From Desulfotignum sp. (lineage in GTDB: Bacteria; Desulfobacterota; Desulfobacteria; Desulfobacterales; Desulfobacteraceae), in assembly GCA_011390335.1 (NCBI GenBank), contig JAABSO010000009.1:73399-112182 (forward strand): a DNA stretch of 38,784 nucleotides. The letters run 5' to 3'. The notes below the pieces were generated by a model. It had not been told where the DNA came from, made no database searches, and was given only the letters and a program-made list of their open reading frames with translations. Below, one piece after another: positions 18,944 to 26,962 of the stretch; within the stretch, counting starts at the first letter, position 1; each line of letters begins with the position of its first letter. Made by a program: the position numbers and the translations under genes.

Positions 18944-19651
18944 ATGGCAAAACCCCACGGCAGAAAAACGCGGCAGATGGTCGGTGAAATCCTTCAAAGC
19001 CAGGACAGAAAACAAGCCCTGGAACGGCTGGCAAAAATCCCGGACATGCAGCTGGTGGGACACCTGTTCTCCCATTTCTACGCCACAAACGAACTGATTA
19101 AGTTCCGCAGTATCACTGCCATGGGGCTGCTGGGAAAAAGGCTGGCAGCCGGACACATGGAAAATGCCCGGAACCTGATGCGACGGCTCATTTGGAACCT
19201 CAATGATGAATCCGGTGGTATCGGTTGGGGATCTGCCGAAGCCATGGGAGAAATCATGGGCCGGAGCCCTGCTCTGGCAGAAGAATATGCTTCCATTTTG
19301 TTTTCCTTTCTGGACCCAAAGGCCAATTACATTGACAATTCCCTGCTGCAGCAGGGGGTGCTGTGGGGTATCGGCACCTGTGTCAGCGCTTATCCTGACA
19401 AACTTTCCCCCCATCTGGCCGGATTGATCGCCTTGTTTCTTGACGCTGACGATGAGATCAAAAAAGCATATGCTGTCCGGGCTCTGGCGCATGCCGGCCC
19501 CTTAAGTCCCGGCTGTCTGCCCGGTCATATCCTGGCAGACACAAAAACAATACAGCTGTATACCGGATGGCATTTTGAACCCACCCGTATCTGCAATCTG
19601 GCCTGTTCCGGTGGTCAAGTACAGGAACAGGTCCGGGCAACCTCAGAATAA
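18944..19651 (+). CDS. DVU0298 family protein (HEAT-like repeats)
   Basis: A 235-residue soluble, helical protein of the DVU0298 type known from sulfate reducers. The middle carries HEAT/armadillo-like helix pairs, including LIWNLNDESGGIGWGSAEAM, which is the conserved core of the family. The start is placed at the ATG with CAGGAA seven bases upstream; a TTG 18 bases earlier is unlikely. The family's function is unknown, with HEAT repeats suggesting protein-protein contacts. It is the first gene behind the sigma-54 promoter and is followed after 11 bp by a small orphan and a ferredoxin. Confidence 0.82.
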   Translation: MAKPHGRKTRQMVGEILQSQDRKQALERLAKIPDMQLVGHLFSHFYATNELIKFRSITAMGLLGKRLAAGHMENARNLMRRLIWNLNDESGGIGWGSAEAMGEIMGRSPALAEEYASILFSFLDPKANYIDNSLLQQGVLWGIGTCVSAYPDKLSPHLAGLIALFLDADDEIKKAYAVRALAHAGPLSPGCLPGHILADTKTIQLYTGWHFEPTRICNLACSGGQVQEQVRATSE

Positions 19652-19662
19652 AGGAATGCCGG

Positions 19663-19920
19663 ATGCCGCGCAAAAAATGTGATAAAAACATTGCCCGCAC
19701 CATTGACATGGCCAATGAAATGATAGATCTGGCACGCCAGGGGTATGACAATCATGAAGATCCCGGGTGCGGGGTGCTGTATGGAATTTTGCTGGATTCC
19801 GGATACCGGATTTTAGACCTGGCTTTAAAGGAAAAGCAGGCCCATATCCAGAAAGGCTGGTGGGATGATACAGTAGCAGATCCCAAAACTGAACAGGCAA
19901 AAAAAGGATATTGCAGATAA
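19663..19920 (+). CDS. Hypothetical protein, 85 aa
   Basis: A small helical, charged protein with three cysteines (Cys6, Cys36 and a near-terminal Cys84). It contains the stretch DPGCGVLYGILLDSGYRI and a KGWWDD segment. I do not recognise the family. AAGGAA supports the ATG. It is placed between the DVU0298-type gene (11 bp) and the ferredoxin, whose ATG follows its TAA directly. It very likely belongs to the same sigma-54 transcript and may work with the ferredoxin. Confidence 0.7.
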   Translation: MPRKKCDKNIARTIDMANEMIDLARQGYDNHEDPGCGVLYGILLDSGYRILDLALKEKQAHIQKGWWDDTVADPKTEQAKKGYCR

Positions 19921-20112
19921 ATGAAACGACCTGCCATTGATCTGGGGGCATGCATCTTGTGTGAAATCTGTGTGGAACTGGCCCCGCATGCCTTTGAAAT
20001 CAGCGATTCAGGCTTTGTCCAGGTTAAGCCTTTGGATGGCTACCAGGATGACGATATCCATGAAGCCATCAAAAACTGCCCCAAAGACTGCATTTTTTGG
20101 GAGGATGACTGA
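19921..20112 (+). CDS. [4Fe-4S] ferredoxin, 63 aa
   Basis: A small single-cluster ferredoxin. The N-terminal CILCEIC gives three cysteine ligands, and the fourth is in NCPKDCIFWE near the C-terminus, as in Thermotoga- or Desulfovibrio-type 4Fe ferredoxins. Cys54 and Cys58 leave one spare cysteine in that region. The protein is acidic, as expected of an electron carrier. The ATG follows the preceding stop codon with no gap, so translation is coupled. It should be cotranscribed with the DVU0298-type gene under sigma-54 control. Its redox partner is unknown. Confidence 0.9.
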   Translation: MKRPAIDLGACILCEICVELAPHAFEISDSGFVQVKPLDGYQDDDIHEAIKNCPKDCIFWEDD

Positions 20113-20179
20113 ATTGTTATATTTTTTTGCCTGCCGGACAAAAAAACCATTGCCCTTGATACACAAATGTGTCATTTAA

Positions 20180-20216
20180 GGCATCAGTTTTGTACACATA
20201 TGAACCTGTTGATGCC
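20180..20216 (+). promoter_or_regulatory. Inverted repeat in the leader of the sigma-54 activator gene
   Basis: GGCATCA (20180-20186) and TGATGCC (20210-20216) are perfectly complementary across a 23-base loop, ending 14 bp before the activator ATG. ACACAAATGTGT, a second small palindrome, lies just upstream (20161-20172). These could be operator halves for autoregulation or an RNA hairpin near the ribosome site. Confidence 0.4.
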
Positions 20217-20230
20217 GGAAATGACCTGTC

Positions 20231-21616
20231 ATGAAAAATTTTACCCGCAGCCTGCTGGACCGGGACAATTTGAACCTTGTTCTGGACAATCTCAAACTGG
20301 GAATTATTGCCCATACCACAGAACGTATCATCACGGTGTTTAACAAAGAAGCGGAAAAAATCACCGGATACCAAAAAGAAGAGGTCCTGGGCAAAGATTG
20401 TCACAATGTATTCAATTTTCCTTTCTGCGGCACCAAATGCTCGTTCTGTAATGATACGCCGGACCTGTTTTCCGATACCAAGGAATATCCCATCACCTTT
20501 GTCACCCGCACAGGCGACACCCGGCACCTGGAAATGACCGTTTCCGCCATCATTGACAATGACGGAGCGCTGAAAGGTGTCATCGCCTCCTTCCGTGACC
20601 TCACCGAAACCATCAACCTGTCTCTCAAAACAGAAACCCTGTCCAGCTTCAACGGCATCATCGGCAAAGACAGCACCATGCAGGAGATATTCAGACAGAT
20701 CCGGGATGTGGCCCTGTACAGCTATCCGGTCCATGTATCCGGGGAAACCGGCACCGGCAAGGAACGGGTGGCCAATGCCATCCATGACATATCTGCCTAT
20801 GGAAACGGGGCGTTTGTGCCGGTGAACTGCGGGGCCATTCCCGAAGGCATTGTGGAAAGCGAATTGTTCGGTCATGTCAAAGGCGCGTTCACCGGTGCGG
20901 TCAAGGAGAGAAAAGGCCGGTTTGAACTGGCCCACAAAGGCACTTTATTTCTGGACGAAGTGGCGGAACTGCCCTTGAAAATCCAGGTCAAACTTTTGCG
21001 GTTTCTCCAGGAAGGCACCTTTGAAAAGGTGGGGGGTGAAAAAAAAGTGTCCGTGGATGTACGCATCATTTCCGCTGCCAACAAAAACCTCAAAGATGAG
21101 GTCAGGGCCGGCCGGTTCAGAGAAGATCTGTACTACCGCCTCAACGTCATCCCCATATCTTTGCCCCCTCTGCGGCAGCGGAAAACCGATATCCCGCTGC
21201 TGGCAGCCCATTTTCTGAAGCAGGCTGAGCTGGAAAACAACAATAGCGTTCCTGCCCTGGCTGAAGAAACCATGAATGTGCTGCTGGACTACGACTGGCC
21301 CGGCAATGTCAGGGAATTGAAAAATGTGATCCAGTTTTCCGTGGTACGGTGCCGGGGCAAAAAAATTCTGCCTTCAGACCTGCCGCCGGAAATCAGCAGG
21401 GGGGATGCCCCCCTGGCTCCGGCACACAGGTTCCCCCTTGATACAGAGGCATTCGCTGCAAAAGGAAGGCTGGATGCAGCGTCTGTAAAAGCGGCCCTGA
21501 CCAAAACCGGGGGCAACAAATCAAAGGCAGCCCGGGTCCTGGGAGTCGGCCGGGCCACCTTGTACAGATTTTTATCCAATAATACAGATGCCATGGAATT
21601 CAGCCGTCGGCTCTGA
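20231..21616 (+). CDS. PAS-domain sigma-54-dependent transcriptional activator (Fis type)
   Basis: A 461-residue enhancer-binding protein. The N-terminal PAS domain (about residues 15-130) holds four cysteines (57, 66, 70 and 73; FPFCGTKCSFCND) that could bind a metal or Fe-S centre or sense redox. The AAA+ domain has Walker A GETGTGKE (171-178), the sigma-54 contact GAFTGA (218-223) and Walker B LFLDEVAELP. The arginine-finger region REDLYYRLNV is also present. A C-terminal Fis-type helix-turn-helix reads NKSKAARVLGVGRATLYRFL. With a sigma-54 promoter upstream of the DVU0298-ferredoxin genes, it probably activates that operon. It converges on clpB with 2 bp between the stops. Confidence 0.93.
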   Translation: MKNFTRSLLDRDNLNLVLDNLKLGIIAHTTERIITVFNKEAEKITGYQKEEVLGKDCHNVFNFPFCGTKCSFCNDTPDLFSDTKEYPITFVTRTGDTRHLEMTVSAIIDNDGALKGVIASFRDLTETINLSLKTETLSSFNGIIGKDSTMQEIFRQIRDVALYSYPVHVSGETGTGKERVANAIHDISAYGNGAFVPVNCGAIPEGIVESELFGHVKGAFTGAVKERKGRFELAHKGTLFLDEVAELPLKIQVKLLRFLQEGTFEKVGGEKKVSVDVRIISAANKNLKDEVRAGRFREDLYYRLNVIPISLPPLRQRKTDIPLLAAHFLKQAELENNNSVPALAEETMNVLLDYDWPGNVRELKNVIQFSVVRCRGKKILPSDLPPEISRGDAPLAPAHRFPLDTEAFAAKGRLDAASVKAALTKTGGNKSKAARVLGVGRATLYRFLSNNTDAMEFSRRL

Positions 21617-21618
21617 TC

Positions 21619-24210
21619 CTATCGGCTGAACCAAAGGCCCTGTTTTGTTTCAGCCAGGGTAAAACGGATCGCATCTCCCTTGACAAACTCACCTTTGAGC
21701 AGGGACAAGGAGAGGGGATTTTCAATCTCCCGCTGGATGACCCGCTTCAGGGGCCTGGCCCCGAAACTGGGGTCATACCCTTTTTGGGCCAGATATGCCA
21801 TGGCATCTGCATCCAGATGAACTGCCAGCCCTCTGGCAGACAGGCGCCTGTTCAAATCCTGAATCTGGATCTCGGCTATCTGTTTGATATGATCCATATC
21901 CAAAGCATGGAAGGTGATGATCTCATCAATACGGTTTAAAAATTCAGGACGGAACACCCCTTTTAAGGCCCGGGCAATGCCCGCATCCACCTCTTCTGTG
22001 GAAAAAGCGCCGCTGGTACCTGACTCCTGGAGAAACCGTGATCCCACATTGGATGTCATGATGATGATGGTGTTCCGAAAATCCACGGTACGGCCGTGAC
22101 CGTCTGTCATGCGGCCGTCATCCAGGACCTGGAGCAGGATATTGAACACATCAGGATGTGCTTTTTCAATTTCATCAAACAAAAGCACGGAATAGGGCCT
22201 GCGCCGAACGGTTTCGGTGAGAAATCCCCCCTCATCATACCCAACATACCCTGGAGGGGCACCGATGAGGCGTGCCACTGAATGCTTTTCCATGTATTCA
22301 GACATGTCCATACGTACCATGGCCTGTTTGCTGTCAAACATGAATTCAGCCAGGGATTTGGCCAGCTCGGTTTTTCCCACGCCGGTGGGCCCCATGAAAA
22401 TAAAGGTGCCGATGGGCCTGTCTTCGGGAGACAAACCTGATCTGGCCCGGCGAACAGCATTGGATACCGCATCAATGGCCTGGGTCTGGCCGATGACCCG
22501 CTGCTTGATATAATCTTCCATATGTATCAGCTTTTCCTGCTCTGCTTCCAGCATCTTGGACACTGGGATGCCGGTCCAGACAGACACCACTTCAGCCACA
22601 TCCGTATCTTCCACATCCTCTTTGAGCATTTTTTTTGTCTGCTGCAGCTCATCCAGATCCTGTTTCCTGCCTTCCAGATCTTTCTGAAGCTGGGCCATGG
22701 TGCCATAGCGGATCTGGGCCACTTTTTCCAGATCACCTGCACGTTCCGCCACCTGGGCCTGGGTCTGGCATCTGTCCAGCTCCTCTCTGATACCCGATAT
22801 CTGCTGAATCAGGCCTTTTTCACTGTCCCAGTGCATCTTCAGCGGCCCGATCTCCTCGGACATGGATGCAATGTCTTTTTCCAGTTTTTCCAGGCGTTCC
22901 CTGGATGCCGGGTCCTTTTCCTTGAGCAGGGCCTGGCGCTCTATCTGTGCCTGGGTGATCCTGCGCTGGATCTCGTCAATGGCACGGGGCATGGAATCGA
23001 TTTCAATACGCAGCCTGGAGGCGCATTCATCAATCAGGTCAATGGCCTTGTCCGGTAAAAATCGGTCTGCAATATACCGGTTGGACAGGGTGGCAGCCGC
23101 CACCAGGGCGGAATCCTTGATACGGATACCATGGTGGACCTCATATTTCTCCTTGAGCCCCCTGAGTATGGAAATGGTGTCTCCCACACTGGGTTCCTTG
23201 GCCATGACCGGCTGGAACCGACGCTCTAAGGCTGCATCCTTTTCAATATACTTGCGGTATTCATTCAGCGTGGTGGCACCCACACACCGCAGGGTGCCTC
23301 GGGCCAGGGCCGGCTTGAGCATGTTGGAGGCATCCACAGACCCTTCGGAAGCACCTGCCCCCACCACGGTGTGCAATTCGTCAATGAACAGCACCACCTC
23401 ACCCTCAGCAGATTCCACCTCCTTGAGCACGGCTTTGAGCCGTTCTTCAAACTCGCCCCTGAACTTGGCACCGGCCAGCAAAGCCCCCATGTCCAGGGCC
23501 ACCACCCGGCGGTTTTTCAAAGAATCAGACACATCCCCTTCCACGATACGCTGGGCCAGACCCTCCACAATGGCGGTTTTCCCCACACCCGGCTCGCCGA
23601 TGAGCACGGGATTGTTTTTTCTCCGCCTGGACAACACCTGGACAATCCGCCGGATTTCATCATCTCTGCCGATCACCGGATCCAGTTTGCCGGTCCGGGC
23701 CAGCTGGGTCAGGTCCCGGCCGTATTTTTCCAGGGCCTGGTACCGCTCTTCCGGATTCTGGTCTGTCACACTCTGGTTTCCCCGGATATCCTTTAACACA
23801 GACAGAATCGCATCCCTGGTCACCCCCTGGCGCCCGAGGATTTCGGCGATTTTACCCTTCCCGCTGGTCAGGGCCAGCAGCAGATGCTCCAGACTCACAT
23901 ACTGGTCCTTCATCTTGTCTGCTTCCTTGAAAGCCGTGTCCAGCACCTGGCGGCTGTCTCTGGACAGATACAGATCAGCTGCGCCTGACACCTGGGGCTG
24001 GCTTTCCAACGCCTGGTCCACCTCGGCTGTCACGGTTGCCATGTCCGCACCGATCTTTTTAAGGATGGATACCGCAACCCCCTGGTTATCAGCCAGCATA
24101 CCTTTGATGAAATGCACCGGCTCAATGGACGGATGGTTCATGCGGCCGGCCATATCATGGGCGGACTGTAAAAGCTCCTGGGACTTTACCGTTAATTTAT
24201 CAAGTTTCAT
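21619..24210 (-). CDS. clpB: ATP-dependent chaperone ClpB
   Basis: An 863-residue Hsp100 disaggregase that threads aggregated proteins with DnaK/DnaJ help. It has an N-terminal Clp_N repeat domain (about 1-145), NBD1 with Walker A GEPGVGKT and Walker [10 protein letters not shown], and a coiled-coil middle domain (about 405-525) that marks ClpB against ClpA/ClpC. NBD2 has GPTGVGKT and [11 protein letters not shown], followed by a C-terminal D2-small domain. The length is that of standard ClpB. The ribosome site is AAGGTGGT. No CIRCE element is visible upstream; TTGACG about 80 bp before the start could be a -35 but no matching heat-shock -10 is clear. Confidence 0.98.
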   Translation of the reverse strand: MKLDKLTVKSQELLQSAHDMAGRMNHPSIEPVHFIKGMLADNQGVAVSILKKIGADMATVTAEVDQALESQPQVSGAADLYLSRDSRQVLDTAFKEADKMKDQYVSLEHLLLALTSGKGKIAEILGRQGVTRDAILSVLKDIRGNQSVTDQNPEERYQALEKYGRDLTQLARTGKLDPVIGRDDEIRRIVQVLSRRRKNNPVLIGEPGVGKTAIVEGLAQRIVEGDVSDSLKNRRVVALDMGALLAGAKFRGEFEERLKAVLKEVESAEGEVVLFIDELHTVVGAGASEGSVDASNMLKPALARGTLRCVGATTLNEYRKYIEKDAALERRFQPVMAKEPSVGDTISILRGLKEKYEVHHGIRIKDSALVAAATLSNRYIADRFLPDKAIDLIDECASRLRIEIDSMPRAIDEIQRRITQAQIERQALLKEKDPASRERLEKLEKDIASMSEEIGPLKMHWDSEKGLIQQISGIREELDRCQTQAQVAERAGDLEKVAQIRYGTMAQLQKDLEGRKQDLDELQQTKKMLKEDVEDTDVAEVVSVWTGIPVSKMLEAEQEKLIHMEDYIKQRVIGQTQAIDAVSNAVRRARSGLSPEDRPIGTFIFMGPTGVGKTELAKSLAEFMFDSKQAMVRMDMSEYMEKHSVARLIGAPPGYVGYDEGGFLTETVRRRPYSVLLFDEIEKAHPDVFNILLQVLDDGRMTDGHGRTVDFRNTIIIMTSNVGSRFLQESGTSGAFSTEEVDAGIARALKGVFRPEFLNRIDEIITFHALDMDHIKQIAEIQIQDLNRRLSARGLAVHLDADAMAYLAQKGYDPSFGARPLKRVIQREIENPLSLSLLKGEFVKGDAIRFTLAETKQGLWFSR

Positions 24211-24415
24211 ATACCACCTTATATCCCTTTCATTATCATTTATGATTTAACATATAAAGTAATGCAATATCGCATCCCGTCAACCAGACACCCGCAATAA
24301 AAAGGGATGGTGCCAAACACCCCAAACCAGGGTTTTGGTTCAATTAATTAACAGAAACTGCTGTATCCGGGTAGACAAAATCACAGCTGCAGAACAGGGC
24401 AATAGGATTTCTCCA

Positions 24416-24444
24416 TTGACACCCACCACTCTGTGGTATATTTT
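24416..24444 (+). promoter_or_regulatory. Sigma-70 promoter of the HTH-cysE-cysK operon
   Basis: A perfect -35 TTGACA (24416-24421) is followed by TATTTT (24439-24444) after 17 bp, or alternatively by TATATT after 15 bp. The spacer contains CCACcactctGTGG (24423-24436), a dyad in the place where a repressor such as the HTH protein encoded next could bind. Confidence 0.6.
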
Positions 24445-24488
24445 TGGTTAAGATTGTTTACATTTTACGCTGCATAAAAAGAGTACCT

Positions 24489-24893
24489 ATGGAACCTCAT
24501 ACCTTCAAAGATCTGCGGACACGGCTTGACAAAACCCAGAAAGAACTGGCCCAGCTGCTGGGCATTTCCATCAAAGCCATTCACAGTTATGAACAGGGGT
24601 GGCGCAAGATTCCCCACCATGTGGAGCGCCAGGTTCTGTTTCTGCTGTCCAGACTGGTGAACCCGAAAAAAAACAGCAAAGACTGCTGGGATATCAACCA
24701 ATGCCCTGAACACCGCCTGGAAAAATGTCCGGCATGGGAATTCAAGGCCGGGGATCTGTGCTGGTTTATCAACGGCACCAATTGTAATGGCCAGGCCCAC
24801 AACTCCTGGGCCGATAAAATGGAAGCTTGCCGGATCTGCCCGGTATTTGCACAATTTTTTAAAAATGAAAAAGGAACCCCAAATAATGGATGA
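24489..24893 (+). CDS. HTH (XRE-type) protein with C-terminal two-CW cysteine domain
   Basis: A 134-residue protein. Residues about 5-55 form a Cro/C1-type helix-turn-helix (RTRLDKTQKELAQLLGISIK, then AIHSYEQGWRKIP). The C-terminal half has cysteines spaced as CWDINQCPEHRLEKCPAW ... DLCWFINGTNC ... CRICPVF, the two-CW pattern, suited to binding zinc or a Fe-S cluster. An ATG at 24489 is chosen because the longer frame would need a TTG inside the promoter. Its last 8 bases overlap cysE (ATGGATGA), so the operon is translationally coupled. It is probably a local regulator of cysteine synthesis that senses metal, redox or sulfide; this is inference. Confidence 0.85.
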   Translation: MEPHTFKDLRTRLDKTQKELAQLLGISIKAIHSYEQGWRKIPHHVERQVLFLLSRLVNPKKNSKDCWDINQCPEHRLEKCPAWEFKAGDLCWFINGTNCNGQAHNSWADKMEACRICPVFAQFFKNEKGTPNNG

Positions 24894-25875
24894 CTTTTTA
24901 TTCAAAACCGCCACCTGCCGGACAGACAGAGAAGAGGTGTCTGAGCAGCGAAAAGCTTTGCCTGATGCCATTAAAAATATTATCACCACCCTGGACGATG
25001 ACACCTGTTTCGCCCACATTGGAGACGAACCCATCCACTTTTCCACATCTGTACGGGAGATGATTGAAAAATTCAGAGAGGTGCTGTTCCCCGGGTATTT
25101 TTCCAAGGAAAAGGTGGACAAAGCAAACCTGGTGTATCACATGGGCCAGGCCGTGTCCCAGCTGTATGAAATCCTGTCCGAACAGATCATCCATGTGCTG
25201 CGCCATGACTGCCTGCGGTATGACCTGGCATGCTCGGAATGTGAACCCAGGGGCCATGAAGCCGCCCTGGCACTCATCCGGTACATACCTGACCTGCGCC
25301 GGGAACTGGCCGGGGATGTCAAAGGGGCTTTTGCCGGAGATCCGGCCGCCAAAAGCCATGATGAGGTGATTTTTTCCTATCCGGGCCTGTATGCCATCAT
25401 GGTCTACCGGATTGCCAACCGCCTGTTCAAACATAAGATTCCCCAGCTGCCCAGGATCATGACTGAACATGCCCACAGCCTCACCGGCATCGATATCCAT
25501 CCCGGGGCCACCATTGGCGAACGCTTTGTCATTGACCACGGCACCGGCATTGTCATCGGGGAGACATCCGAGATCGGCAAAAATGTGCGGATCTATCAGA
25601 ACGTCACCATCGGGGCATTGTCTTTGCCCCCGGATGCCGGAGAAAAACTGCGGGGGGCCAAGCGCCACCCCACCATTGAAGATGATGTCATCATCTATTC
25701 CGGGGCCACCATCCTGGGCGGTGAAACCGTGATCGGGACAAGGTCGGTGGTAGGGGGCAATGTCTGGCTCACCTCCTCCATCCCGCCGGACACCAAGGTA
25801 TTTATGGAGTCTCCCCGCCTGGTTTACAAACACCCCAGGACACAAAAGGAAACCCGCCATGAAAAAACTGCCTGA
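24886..25875 (+). CDS. cysE: Serine O-acetyltransferase
   Basis: A 329-residue enzyme that acetylates L-serine with acetyl-CoA in the first step of cysteine synthesis. The N-terminal helical region (about 1-185, longer than in compact EpsC forms) is followed by the left-handed beta-helix with hexapeptide repeats. Active-site residues lie in GIDIHPGATIG and VIDHGTGIVIGET, and further repeats run from IEDDVIIYSGATILGG to VGGNVWLTSSIPPDT. The start at ATG 24886 has AAGGAA upstream; longer reading into the HTH gene is excluded by its frame. The 3' end overlaps cysK by 17 bp, a coupling that fits the enzymes' known complex. Confidence 0.95.
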   Translation: MDDFLFKTATCRTDREEVSEQRKALPDAIKNIITTLDDDTCFAHIGDEPIHFSTSVREMIEKFREVLFPGYFSKEKVDKANLVYHMGQAVSQLYEILSEQIIHVLRHDCLRYDLACSECEPRGHEAALALIRYIPDLRRELAGDVKGAFAGDPAAKSHDEVIFSYPGLYAIMVYRIANRLFKHKIPQLPRIMTEHAHSLTGIDIHPGATIGERFVIDHGTGIVIGETSEIGKNVRIYQNVTIGALSLPPDAGEKLRGAKRHPTIEDDVIIYSGATILGGETVIGTRSVVGGNVWLTSSIPPDTKVFMESPRLVYKHPRTQKETRHEKTA

Positions 25876-26776
25876 TATCACCGCTGCCTGCGGCAAAACC
25901 CCCCTGGTTTACCTGGACAAGGCCAGCCAGGCACTGGGTGCAAGCATCTATGGAAAACTGGAATATTTCAATCCATTGTCTTCGGTAAAGGACCGCATCG
26001 GCCTGGCCATGATCCAGGATGCTCTGGACACCGGAAAAATCACCCGGGACACAATTATAGTTGAGCCCACCTCCGGCAATACCGGCATCGCCCTGGCTTT
26101 TGTGTGCCGGGTCAAGGGGTTGAAGCTGGTGCTGACCATGCCGGAAACCATGAGTATCGAGCGCCGGCAGCTGCTGTCCCACCTGGGGGCGGAACTGCAT
26201 CTCACCGAAGGAAAAAAAGGCATGAAAGGCGCCATTGAAGCGGCCAAAGATCTTGTGAAAACCATGGCCGATGCCTATATGCCGGACCAGTTTTCCAACC
26301 CGGCCAACCCGGCAATCCACCGCACCACCACAGGGCCTGAGATCTGGGATGCACTGGACGGCAACATCGATATCTTTGTGGCAGGGGTGGGCACAGGCGG
26401 TACCATCACCGGGGTATCGGAAATGATCAAACAAAAGAACCCCCATCTTTTGTCCGTGGCTGTGGAACCGGATACATCTCCCGTTATTTCAGGAGGAAAC
26501 CCCGGACCCCACAAAATCCAGGGCATCGGGGCAGGGTTCATTCCTGCCAACCTGAACCGGGAGATCATCGATGAGATTGTCACGGTTTCAGAAGACAATG
26601 CCTTTGCCGATGCAAAGGAACTGGCAAAAGATTACGGCATACTGTGCGGTATTTCCTCTGGGGCCAATTTTCATGCCGCAAAACAGATGGCACAGCAGCA
26701 CCCGGGACAGACCGTGGTATTCATTGTGTGTGACACCGGAGAACGCTATATCAGTACCCCACTGTTTCAGGCCTGA
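25859..26776 (+). CDS. cysK: Cysteine synthase (O-acetylserine sulfhydrylase)
   Basis: A 305-residue PLP enzyme that joins O-acetylserine and sulfide to make cysteine. The PLP lysine is Lys44 in NPLSSVKDRIGLAM. The substrate loop is PTSGNTGIALAF and the phosphate-binding glycine motif is GVGTGGTITGVSE. QFSNPANPAIH and the C-terminal CGISSGANFHAA complete the family pattern. The start is at ATG 25859, with AAGGAA eight bases upstream; upstream in-frame codons belong to the cysE reading region and are unsupported. It is the last gene of the HTH-cysE-cysK operon, and a hairpin follows the stop. Confidence 0.96.
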   Translation: MKKLPDITAACGKTPLVYLDKASQALGASIYGKLEYFNPLSSVKDRIGLAMIQDALDTGKITRDTIIVEPTSGNTGIALAFVCRVKGLKLVLTMPETMSIERRQLLSHLGAELHLTEGKKGMKGAIEAAKDLVKTMADAYMPDQFSNPANPAIHRTTTGPEIWDALDGNIDIFVAGVGTGGTITGVSEMIKQKNPHLLSVAVEPDTSPVISGGNPGPHKIQGIGAGFIPANLNREIIDEIVTVSEDNAFADAKELAKDYGILCGISSGANFHAAKQMAQQHPGQTVVFIVCDTGERYISTPLFQA

Positions 26777-26782
26777 TGGCGG

Positions 26783-26815
26783 GGACAGCTTTTTGGGTTG
26801 CTGTCCGGCAGTTTT
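26783..26815 (+). terminator. Possible terminator after cysK
   Basis: GGACAGC and GCTGTCC form a 7-bp stem with a 10-base T-rich loop. It starts 7 bases after the cysK stop and is followed by GGCAGTTTTA. The short T-run makes it a modest intrinsic terminator. Confidence 0.5.
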
Positions 26816-26962
26816 AATGAATTGTGTATGCGAATTCATGACGTCTTAGGGGTGGCCCCGTGCCGGGGGGATCTGTGTGGGTCTCACCCGTCTTTCGCGT
26901 TTGACAGAAGCCTCCTTTAGTAATAACACGATTTCAAACAAATGAAACGCTTCGGATGAGTG

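Noticed and set aside
22862..24250. Long open frame on the + strand opposite clpB (462 codons)
   Set aside because: It is antisense to the highly conserved clpB, is rich in Ser/Arg from the reversed codon pattern, has no ribosome site and resembles no family.
24211..24300. Sigma-32 or CIRCE element for clpB
   Set aside because: TTGACG is present but no matching CCCATNT -10, and no TTAGCACTC-N9-GAGTGCTAA.
24898..25896. 332-codon frame on the - strand opposite cysE
   Set aside because: Shadow of cysE, with His/Gly/Asp-rich composition typical of the antisense frame and no motif.
26835..26900. GC-rich hairpin CCCCGTGCCGGGG downstream of cysK
   Set aside because: No T-run on either strand and not placed directly behind a stop; a better cysK terminator candidate lies at 26783-26815.
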